A stretch of DNA of 25,557 bases from Muribaculaceae bacterium (GTDB lineage: Bacteria; Bacteroidota; Bacteroidia; Bacteroidales; Muribaculaceae). The DNA is taken from contig JAICZO010000039.1 in the NCBI GenBank assembly GCA_029057255.1, forward strand, positions 1 to 25,557, in the 5' to 3' direction. Positions within the stretch are counted from its first letter, which is position 1. Each line of letters starts with the position of its first letter. The notes beneath the pieces are model-generated. The model was not told the origin of the DNA. It saw nothing but the letters and a program-made list of their open reading frames with translations, and ran no database searches. Shown here one piece after another: positions 1 to 6,590 of this stretch. The translations under genes were made by a program, and so were the position numbers.

Positions 1-105
1 ATGAGACAGACAGACTTAAACATACAGGCGGCGGGAATCACCTTCTATATGAAGGAGATGCCCGACGCTGTCGTTATTCAGCGATGTAAACCTAAGCTTA
101 AAAGT

Positions 106-2865
106 ATGATATCCATCAAAAGACTTACAGCAGCCGCACTTATGACGGCATCGTGTATGTGTGCCTCGGCATATACCGAGTGGACAGACGCACAGGGTGT
201 GACGTACTATCTGTATTCAAACGGCGAGGCGTCGGTAGGCCATGTCGGGCAGAATGTGTGGGAAGTTCTTCTTCAGGAGACATTCCAGGCCGGCGAATAC
301 GGTGAGTATACCCTCACGTCGATTGAGCCGAGAGCGTTCACAGGCAGCAATGTAGCATCGGTGTATATCCGCTTCCCGCTCAAGACGGTAGACGCACGTA
401 TGTTCGACGGCTGCAAGAATCTGCACTTAATTACTCTTCCCGAAACGGTGACGGCCATAGGCGACTACGCTTTCCACGGATGCGCCGAGATGACACACTT
501 TGCCATGCCGCCGCATATCGCTTCGATAGGAGCGTCAGCATTCGAGGGTACTTCCCTCGTGTCGCTGTCGCTCCCCGAGACTGTGACCTCGATAGGAGAG
601 GGAGCATTCAGAAACTGCTCAAGGGTGCGCAGCCTCGATTTCAATGCGACGGTGTCGGAAATTACGTCCGATATGTTTGCTGGCTGCACTTCGCTCACTA
701 CGGTGAACATAGGCGAACACGTGTCGACTATTGGAACCCGCGGGCGGATGATTACGGGGTCGAACTACTCGCAGTGGCTCGAGTCGACAGATGCTTTTCC
801 CGACAGTCCGCTCTCCGAGGTGACCATAAACAGCACCACTCCTCCCCTATGGTATCTGCCCCTCGACATGGGCGTGTACACCGAGCCTGCCATACGCGAC
901 GGCGGCAAGCGCATACGCCTCTATGTGCCACGGGAGGCCGTTGATGACTACCGAAACTTAAACTACAATATAGGCTATAACGAGGTGTCAATGATTGCCA
1001 ACTACCCGACCTCCTATAGTGCATTTCCCTATGAAAGTGCCTATGGACGCGCAAATGCCTACAGCACGGGGATGAGAGACTTCGACACGCCTTACTTCGC
1101 AAATGTGGCGCCCAAACCAGAGCCGGGAGACGTAGAGCGCATCGAGCTTGAGCCTGCCGGGCCATCGGATGTACCTGTCACACATAGTGTGAAGATAAAC
1201 GCACGCGTATATCCCGAGGGCGCCGAGTTCGATAAAATCATTTTTACGAGCAGCGACCCCGACATTTTTACGGTAGACGACGACGGTGTCGCCACTGCTG
1301 TGGGCGCGGGCAGCGCTGTAATCACAGCACGCATCGGCGGCACCGATATTATGGCGGAACAAAAGCTCTGCGGATATCTCTGCGTGCCTCAGAACATAGT
1401 ACCTGACCGCAGCTCGCTTACCCTTGGCGTAAATGGTTCATACAGGCTCGACATATCTTGCGAGCCGGCAGATGCTACGAGGCTCTTTACATATGAGTCG
1501 ACGGATACCGATATTGCCACGGTTGATGCCGACGGCACCGTGAAGGCACATCGGCGCGGTTCGTGTACGGTGGTGGTGCACTCAGTACGCACTGAACTTA
1601 ACAATGGAGTGGCATGCAAGGTACCTGTAACAGTGGTGCCGAGCGCAGGTTCGATAAGGATCAGTCTTCCGCAGTCCAGACTGGTGGCCGGCGCCGAACC
1701 GATACAGCTTGGCTATACCATCATCCCTGCCGCAGCTTCCGGGCAGATTGTCGAGTGGTCGAGCGACCGCGAAGAAGTCGCCGTGGACTGCAACGGAAAA
1801 ATTACGCCGCTTGCTGCCACTACCGCGTTCATCACCGCCACCACCTCCGACGGATGCAGCGACCGTGTGAAAATTGTTGTAGATTACGCCGAGCTCGAAG
1901 ACTTCGCCGTGCCCGAGACCGTAGAACTCATTCCGACCGATGTCTACACTCTCAGACCGACGTTGATACCGGCCACTGCGAAACCCTATTTCGACATCGA
2001 GATTTCCGACACGACAGTTGTGTGTCCCGCATACTCAAGTATGTACGGCAAGGCCGAGTATACACTTCTGGCTCTGAAAAAAGGCGAAGCCACCGTATCA
2101 GTAATCACTGGAGACAAGCACTTAGTCAAGACAATAAATATGACAGTAGGTGCCGGCGAGCCTTACAGCGTTGAGCTTAACCACAATGAAATATCATTCG
2201 ATGCCAATGGCGTCGCCATCACGCCCGATGCCGAAAGTGTATGGGTGTATACACGTGCGGACGTGGAGGTCTCGTCGTCGGCACCGGGCTATCCGAGTTC
2301 TACGAACGAAGACTTTGCCACAGGGTGGCGTCTGTCGGTTACGGGTACTGTTCCCGAATCTTACTCCGAGCGTACGGCTGAAGTTAGAGCGAGGATGTTC
2401 CGCAAGCACTATCTCACTGAAAGATATACCTTTACCGATGTGACTCCTTTCTGGACATCCTCAAACGAGCGCGTGGCCAAGGTATATCCGATAGGCGATT
2501 TCAGAAACTACTTTAGAGGAGGCGTTTATGAGGACTATGCCCTGCGCGTGGCTGTGGTTCCGGGAGAGTATGGTACGGCTGAGATATCGTATTATCCCTA
2601 TAGGGGCGCGCCCGTCGCTGCAACCTGCATGGTATACAACAATACCTTGAGCTCGCTTGCCGATACTTCGGTCGGCGAAGCCACTATCGCAGCCCATGGG
2701 CATACGATAGTGTTCAGCGGCTTCTCCGACGCGGATATTGCCTCCGTAGTGACTCCCGACGGCCGTGTGCTCTATCGCGGCACACCCGGCATCTGCAGTG
2801 TGCCGTCAGCCGGCCTGTATATATGCACCTGCGGCGGTATAACTCGGAAGATTGCGGTAAGATAA
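106..2865 (+). CDS. Secreted BspA-like LRR and bacterial Ig-like (Big_2) domain surface protein
   Basis: I do not recognise a named gene; it is a large exported surface protein of 919 residues. The start at 106 is chosen because it gives a clean signal peptide (ISIKR, a hydrophobic core, then an ASA-Y cleavage site). An in-frame ATG at position 1 would bury that peptide behind 35 extra residues, and the frame may be open beyond the window. Residues about 70-215 are BspA-type LRR_5 repeats (LPETVTAIGDYAFHGC, LPETVTSIGEGAFRNC). From about 343 to 680 there are up to four Ig-like modules of the Big_2 kind, with phrases such as SSDPDIFTVDDDGVATAVGAG. The C-terminus (GLYICTCGGITRKIAVR) resembles a type IX secretion sorting domain. 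Adhesion or carbohydrate contact is typical of such proteins, but the ligand is unknown. Its sampled GC content is lower than that of the genes downstream. Confidence 0.85.
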   Translation: MISIKRLTAAALMTASCMCASAYTEWTDAQGVTYYLYSNGEASVGHVGQNVWEVLLQETFQAGEYGEYTLTSIEPRAFTGSNVASVYIRFPLKTVDARMFDGCKNLHLITLPETVTAIGDYAFHGCAEMTHFAMPPHIASIGASAFEGTSLVSLSLPETVTSIGEGAFRNCSRVRSLDFNATVSEITSDMFAGCTSLTTVNIGEHVSTIGTRGRMITGSNYSQWLESTDAFPDSPLSEVTINSTTPPLWYLPLDMGVYTEPAIRDGGKRIRLYVPREAVDDYRNLNYNIGYNEVSMIANYPTSYSAFPYESAYGRANAYSTGMRDFDTPYFANVAPKPEPGDVERIELEPAGPSDVPVTHSVKINARVYPEGAEFDKIIFTSSDPDIFTVDDDGVATAVGAGSAVITARIGGTDIMAEQKLCGYLCVPQNIVPDRSSLTLGVNGSYRLDISCEPADATRLFTYESTDTDIATVDADGTVKAHRRGSCTVVVHSVRTELNNGVACKVPVTVVPSAGSIRISLPQSRLVAGAEPIQLGYTIIPAAASGQIVEWSSDREEVAVDCNGKITPLAATTAFITATTSDGCSDRVKIVVDYAELEDFAVPETVELIPTDVYTLRPTLIPATAKPYFDIEISDTTVVCPAYSSMYGKAEYTLLALKKGEATVSVITGDKHLVKTINMTVGAGEPYSVELNHNEISFDANGVAITPDAESVWVYTRADVEVSSSAPGYPSSTNEDFATGWRLSVTGTVPESYSERTAEVRARMFRKHYLTERYTFTDVTPFWTSSNERVAKVYPIGDFRNYFRGGVYEDYALRVAVVPGEYGTAEISYYPYRGAPVAATCMVYNNTLSSLADTSVGEATIAAHGHTIVFSGFSDADIASVVTPDGRVLYRGTPGICSVPSAGLYICTCGGITRKIAVR

Positions 2866-2882
2866 GTCATCTCCTCCCCCCT

Positions 2883-2950
2883 CTCCCGCCATCGTCGGGA
2901 GTTATGCGGCGGCGACCTTTGACAGAGGCCGTCGCCGCAAAGTTTCTTTT
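2883..2950 (+). terminator. Candidate terminator hairpins after the LRR/Ig gene
   Basis: Two hairpins follow the stop codon. A 6-bp stem pairs 2883-2888 (CTCCCG) with 2896-2901. An 8-bp stem pairs 2909-2916 (GCGGCGAC) with 2931-2938 across a 14-base loop and is followed by AAGTTTCTTTT. The second has the form of an intrinsic terminator with an imperfect T tract. The pairing is seen directly; termination is inferred. Confidence 0.45.
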
Positions 2951-2979
2951 GGCGTTTACGAAAAAAAGTGTTACATTTG
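2948..2979 (+). promoter_or_regulatory. Bacteroidetes-type promoter for the GT39/UbiA/HAD operon
   Basis: A -33 element TTTG (2948-2951), a 20-base spacer and a -7 element TACATTTG (2972-2979) match the Bacteroides primary sigma consensus TTTG / TAnnTTTG exactly. Transcription would start near 2985, leaving a leader of about 100 bases before the ATG at 3086. The -33 box overlaps the end of the candidate terminator upstream. Confidence 0.75.
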
Positions 2980-2990
2980 TGATTAGCTTT

Positions 2991-3060
2991 CGACGGAGGC
3001 TTCGCGGCGGCGTGCTTCACGATGTCGGTGCCCTCCCCCTCCGTTGCGAGCCTCGTTTTT
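2991..3060 (+). promoter_or_regulatory. Structured leader with alternative hairpins, possible attenuator
   Basis: Within the predicted untranslated leader, ACGGAGG (2993-2999) can pair with CCTCCGT (3038-3044). Alternatively GAGGC plus CGC (2996-3005) can pair with GCG plus GCCTC (3046-3054), and that hairpin is followed directly by GTTTTTCTTATT. The two pairings share bases 2996-2999 and so exclude each other, and only the second resembles a terminator. No known riboswitch class was recognised. The pairing is seen; regulation is inference. Confidence 0.3.
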
Positions 3061-3085
3061 CTTATTGCCTTAAGACAGCAACAGC

Positions 3086-4348
3086 ATGAATGTGAAAAAA
3101 ACAGCAGTGTGGGTGTTCGCTCTGTGGATAGTCCTGCAGTCGGTGATGGTGGCGCTCTGCTGGGGTGCTCCCCAGTACAGCGACTCGGCGGCATATGTCC
3201 GGTGCGCGTATGCCTGCTTCGAGCAGGGGACGTGGTATCCGACGCCGGCTCAGATAGCCGGGGAGAGCTATGTGTTCAACCCGGGGTATATAAATTATTT
3301 GATAGTGGCGCTCCACATCTTCGGGAGTCTGAACCCGCTGCCGATCGTCAATGTGCTGCTCAATGCGGCGGTGGCTTACTTCGTCTTCCGGATAGCCTCG
3401 GCGCTCTTCGACCGCCGGACGGGCTACGTCTCTGTCGTGCTGTACTGCGCTCTGATAAGCAACCTTCTGTCGCCGGTGGTCATTCTGAGCGACCTGCTGT
3501 ATCTCTTCCTGCTGACAGCGGCGCTGGTGCTTGTCCGCGACCGCTGGTGGTGGCTGCTGGCGGCGGGTGCGCTGCTGGGGCTGTCGAACTATGTGCGGCC
3601 TGTGTCGCTGATATTCCTCGTCGCGGTGGTGCTGTATATGCTTGCGCGCCGGTTCGGGGTGTGGTCGTATGTGTCGCTCGCGTGCGGCATGGCGGTGATG
3701 ACGGGGGGCATCATGATGTTCAACCGGACGGTCAACGGCACGTATATGTATGCGGCGTCGACGGGGGGCTGCAACCTCATCATGGGCGCCAACGACGATG
3801 CCGACGGCTCGTATACGTCGGCTCCCTTCGAGGAGGGGGGCATAGGCTACATCGCCCCGGGCTCGCAGATGGATACGGCGCAGAAGGACGCCTACTGGAA
3901 GAAGCAGGCTGTCGGGTGGATTAAGGAGCATCCGGGGCGGTATATCTCGCTGATGCCTGTCAAGCTGGTGCGGCTGTGGCTCGGCGACGACTATTTCCGC
4001 AATGTGTTCTACCCCGACTTAGGCAAGGGCAAGGGCGCGGCCGGGCGCATGGCCGAGATTGTGCTCCTGTCGCTGACCTACTATATGGTGCTGCTGCTGG
4101 CGCTGGCGGGGCTCGTCAGGCTGGGGTGGAGGGGTCTGCTGTCGGTCAAGGGTCTGCCTCTGCTGCCGGTGCTTGCCTGCTGCGCGATGCATATGCTGAT
4201 GTATGGCGGCATGCGATACCACTATCCGTTCATGCCCTGCGTCGTCATGTATGCCGCCTATGCCGCGGGGCTGCTCTTGGAGAGGCGTCGGCAGAGAACC
4301 GACCGACCGGCCGCCGTGTTACCTTTAAAAAATGATTCCGATGTTTGA
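3086..4348 (+). CDS. GT39/ArnT-like polyprenyl-phosphate-sugar glycosyltransferase (membrane)
   Basis: A 420-residue polytopic inner-membrane protein of the GT-C fold, PMT_2/ArnT-like. It has an N-terminal membrane segment (about 8-27), then a periplasmic loop carrying an acidic residue in YSDSAAY (Asp33), the position where GT-C enzymes place a catalytic or metal-binding Asp. A NPGYINYLIVAL stretch at about 66-77 resembles the family's PPGY-type motif. Many hydrophobic segments follow, with a periplasmic-type region at about 225-290. Such enzymes transfer a sugar from a polyprenyl phosphate carrier to an acceptor on the outer face of the membrane. It follows a consensus promoter, and its end overlaps the start of the UbiA-family gene by 17 bases. 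That neighbour suggests the donor is a polyprenyl-phospho-pentose. The acceptor is unknown. Confidence 0.75.
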   Translation: MNVKKTAVWVFALWIVLQSVMVALCWGAPQYSDSAAYVRCAYACFEQGTWYPTPAQIAGESYVFNPGYINYLIVALHIFGSLNPLPIVNVLLNAAVAYFVFRIASALFDRRTGYVSVVLYCALISNLLSPVVILSDLLYLFLLTAALVLVRDRWWWLLAAGALLGLSNYVRPVSLIFLVAVVLYMLARRFGVWSYVSLACGMAVMTGGIMMFNRTVNGTYMYAASTGGCNLIMGANDDADGSYTSAPFEEGGIGYIAPGSQMDTAQKDAYWKKQAVGWIKEHPGRYISLMPVKLVRLWLGDDYFRNVFYPDLGKGKGAAGRMAEIVLLSLTYYMVLLLALAGLVRLGWRGLLSVKGLPLLPVLACCAMHMLMYGGMRYHYPFMPCVVMYAAYAAGLLLERRRQRTDRPAAVLPLKNDSDV

Positions 4349-5222
4349 CATAATAAAACTCATCCGTGTGCCGCAGTGGCTGAAGAACATGTTTGTTTTC
4401 CTGCCGATGTTTTTCTCCGGGCACCTGACCGACCCTGCCGTGTGGGCACATGCAGTGGTGGCCTTCTTTTCGTTCAGCCTTATTGCCAGCTCGATATATG
4501 TGCTTAACGACGTCCGCGACGTCGAGGCCGACCGCATCCACCCGACCAAGCGCCTCCGCCCCATCGCGTCGGGGAAGGTGTCTGTCGGCGTGGCGTGGAG
4601 CGTCATGGCGCTTCTTGTGGCCGGCTCGTTCTCGCTGCTGATGTTGCTGCCCGGGGCGGTGCGCATGTGGTGCGTGCTGACAGTGTCGGCATACTTCGTC
4701 CTGAACATCCTCTACTGCTTCAAGCTGAAGCAGATAGCCATACTCGACGTATTCATCATCTCGACAGGGTTTGTGCTGCGTGTCGCCCTCGGAGGTGTGG
4801 CCTGCGGCATATGGGTATCGCCGTGGATAATCTGCATGACGTTTATCCTCGCCCTGTTCCTCGCCTTTGCCAAGCGACGCGACGACATGGTCATCGCCCG
4901 GGAAAAGGGCATCGTGACGCGCGCCAACATAGTGAACTACAACCTGGCGTACCTCGACCAGGTGCTCGGCCTCCTCGGCGGCATTGCCATGGTGTGCTAC
5001 ATCATATACTCGGTGCAGCCCGATGTCGAGCGGCGTCTGCACAGCAACTACGTATACATCAGCTCGATATTCGTGCTCTTCGGCATACTGCGCTACCTGC
5101 AGATATCGCTTGTCGACAAGAAGAGCGGCAGCCCGACCAAGATACTGACCAAGGACCGTTTCATACAGTTTTCGGTCATCGGGTGGATAGCATACTTCGT
5201 ACTGATAATTTATTGCCGATAG
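4332..5222 (+). CDS. UbiA-family prenyltransferase, decaprenyl-phosphate phosphoribosyltransferase type
   Basis: A 296-residue integral membrane prenyltransferase. The first aspartate motif NDVRDVEAD (Asn59 to Asp67) is followed by HPTKRLRPIASG, a combination typical of 5-phosphoribosyl-1-diphosphate:decaprenyl-phosphate phosphoribosyltransferases (relatives of mycobacterial Rv3806c) rather than of quinone-pathway UbiA or MenA. A second conserved stretch at about 127-155 (YCFKLKQIAILDVFI...GFVLRVALGG) also fits this branch, as does LAFAKRRDD near 177. The expected reaction moves phosphoribose from PRPP to a polyprenyl phosphate on the cytoplasmic side. The start overlaps the GT39 gene, and Met4 is an alternative start. 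The HAD phosphatase 7 bases downstream would remove the 5-phosphate. Substrate assignment rests on family resemblance. Confidence 0.8.
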   Translation: MIPMFDIIKLIRVPQWLKNMFVFLPMFFSGHLTDPAVWAHAVVAFFSFSLIASSIYVLNDVRDVEADRIHPTKRLRPIASGKVSVGVAWSVMALLVAGSFSLLMLLPGAVRMWCVLTVSAYFVLNILYCFKLKQIAILDVFIISTGFVLRVALGGVACGIWVSPWIICMTFILALFLAFAKRRDDMVIAREKGIVTRANIVNYNLAYLDQVLGLLGGIAMVCYIIYSVQPDVERRLHSNYVYISSIFVLFGILRYLQISLVDKKSGSPTKILTKDRFIQFSVIGWIAYFVLIIYCR

Positions 5223-5229
5223 CCGGACG

Positions 5230-5829
5230 ATGGATAAGAAGCTTGCTGTTTTCGATTTTGACGGCACGTTGATAAGCAAGGACTCGCTCTTTGAGTTCGC
5301 GGCCTTCGCGGTGGGCAAGCGCAGGCTGCTGCTTGCCTTGCTGAAGTCCCTGCCCCGTATCGTCATGTGGAAAATCGGCCTCACGTCCAACAGCTCGGCC
5401 AAGCAGGAACTATTCTCACGCATCTATAAAGGTCTCGATTACGACACTCTCGCGGCTAAAGGCGAGGAGTTCGGGCAGGAAATAGACCGGATGCTGAACG
5501 CCGACGTATACCGCCGCTTCAAGAGCCATATCGGGCAGGGCGACAGGACTCTCATCGTGTCTGCCAGCATGCCCGTATGGATACGCCCCTGGGCTGAAAG
5601 GCAGGGTCTGCCCGCCGGGAATGTGATAGGCACCGAGCCGGCACTGTCGGCCGACAGGCGCATAACGGGCGACTTCGCCACTCCCAACTGCCACGGGCAG
5701 GAAAAAGTCAGACGCCTCGTACAGGCCGTCCCCGACTATGCCGACTACGAGATATACTCGTATGCCGACTCGTCAAGCGACAGGTATATCATGGAGCTTG
5801 CCGACCATAAGGTCTGGGTAAAAAAGTAA
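5230..5829 (+). CDS. HAD-IB family phosphatase
   Basis: A 199-residue cytosolic hydrolase of the HAD superfamily, subfamily IB (SerB-like). Motif I is FDFDGTL with nucleophile Asp9 and Asp11. Motif II lies in LIVSASMP (about 109-116). Motif IV is the acidic stretch YADSSSD (about 177-183). The helical cap between about 15 and 90 suits a small phosphorylated substrate. It starts 7 bases after the UbiA-family gene, so dephosphorylation of the polyprenyl-phosphoryl-5-phosphoribose product is a natural guess. From memory, HAD and UbiA domains also occur fused in other bacteria. The stop codon lies immediately next to the stop codon of convergent ftsE, with no space for a terminator. A general phosphoserine phosphatase is an alternative. 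Confidence 0.75.
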   Translation: MDKKLAVFDFDGTLISKDSLFEFAAFAVGKRRLLLALLKSLPRIVMWKIGLTSNSSAKQELFSRIYKGLDYDTLAAKGEEFGQEIDRMLNADVYRRFKSHIGQGDRTLIVSASMPVWIRPWAERQGLPAGNVIGTEPALSADRRITGDFATPNCHGQEKVRRLVQAVPDYADYEIYSYADSSSDRYIMELADHKVWVKK

Positions 5830-6495
5830 TTACTCCATCAGCATCTTGCGCTCGCAGCGGAGCACGCGTCCGGGGAAGCGGCGCACGAAGCCGTGGTTGT
5901 GCGTCGCCACCACGACGGCCACACCGTCACGGGCCGATATCTCATGCAGGTGCGCCATGATATGGTCGCCGGTCTCGGGGTCGAGATTGCCCGTAGGCTC
6001 GTCGGCAAGAATCAGACCGGGACTGTTGAGCAGTGCGCGCGCGATGACAATGCGCTGCTGCTCGCCGCCCGACAGCTGGTGCGGCATCTTGTAGGCCTTC
6101 GTGGCCATGCCTACCTGCCGGAGCACGGCGTCGATACGCTCCTCGCGGGCATGGCGGTCGGTCCACCCCGTGGCCTCGAGCACGAAGTCGAGGTTGGCGA
6201 ATGCCGTGCGGTCGGACAGCAGCTGGAAGTCCTGAAAAACTATGCCTATGCGGCGGCGGAGGAAGGGTATGTCGGCACGGCTTATGGTGCGAAGGTCGTA
6301 GTCGAATATACGGGCGTCGCCCGACTCGACAGGCACCTCGGCATACAGCGTCTTCATAAGCGACGTCTTGCCGCTGCCGACGCGCCCGAGCAGATAGACA
6401 AACTCACCGGGCGACACCGAGAAATCGACATCGCGAAGTGCCACATGCTCGTTGCGCAGAATCTCAACCTTGCTGTACTCGATAATCTTCTCCAT
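5830..6495 (-). CDS. ftsE: Cell-division ABC transporter ATP-binding protein FtsE
   Basis: ABC ATPase of 221 residues, the length usual for FtsE. Walker A is GRVGSGKT (37-44), the Q-loop Gln is in VFQDFQLL (about 88), the signature is LSGGE (141-145), Walker B is LILADEP (161-167) and the H-loop His is about 199. FtsE works with the membrane protein FtsX to control periplasmic peptidoglycan hydrolases at division; ftsX is not in the window. The start at 6495 (MEKIIEYSKV) is preferred over an in-frame ATG at 6525 because the protein then begins as the family does, and because a consensus -7 element lies between the two ATGs. The alternative start would add ten residues. LolD-like or other lipoprotein exporters are the main alternative family. 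Confidence 0.85.
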   Translation of the reverse strand: MEKIIEYSKVEILRNEHVALRDVDFSVSPGEFVYLLGRVGSGKTSLMKTLYAEVPVESGDARIFDYDLRTISRADIPFLRRRIGIVFQDFQLLSDRTAFANLDFVLEATGWTDRHAREERIDAVLRQVGMATKAYKMPHQLSGGEQQRIVIARALLNSPGLILADEPTGNLDPETGDHIMAHLHEISARDGVAVVVATHNHGFVRRFPGRVLRCERKMLME

Positions 6496-6500
6496 ATCGG

Positions 6501-6531
6501 CAAAATTACACTTTTTCGCCGTCATGACAAT
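6501..6531 (-). promoter_or_regulatory. Promoter of ftsE, start site very close to the ATG
   Basis: On the minus strand the -7 element TAATTTTG (6508 down to 6501) matches TAnnTTTG. It is preceded, with a 19-base spacer, by ATTG (6531-6528), one mismatch from the -33 TTTG. Only five bases separate the -7 box from the ATG at 6495, so the transcript would have almost no leader. It lies back-to-back with the promoter of the plus-strand LRR gene. Confidence 0.5.
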
Positions 6532-6547
6532 AGGGCGCGGCGCTTAT

Positions 6548-6578
6548 TTTGAGTTTTACCTTATTTTTAGTACTTTTG
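6548..6578 (+). promoter_or_regulatory. Bacteroidetes-type promoter of the LRR-trmB-mrp operon
   Basis: TTTG (6548-6551), a 19-base spacer and TACTTTTG (6571-6578) match the -33/-7 consensus. The ATG at 6591 lies 12 bases after the -7 box and a second in-frame ATG lies at 6603, so the leader is short either way. Confidence 0.7.
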
Positions 6579-6590
6579 TAGTCCTCAAAA

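Noticed and set aside
1..105. N-terminal 35 residues upstream of the LRR/Ig signal peptide
   Set aside because: They would place a signal peptide internally; the stretch shows no domain and is more likely leader sequence, although the window edge prevents certainty.
4245..5423. Long open frame on the minus strand (392 codons)
   Set aside because: It lies antisense to the clear UbiA-family gene, is rich in His, Arg and Gln with no recognisable motif, and is explained by high GC content in the third codon positions of the real gene.
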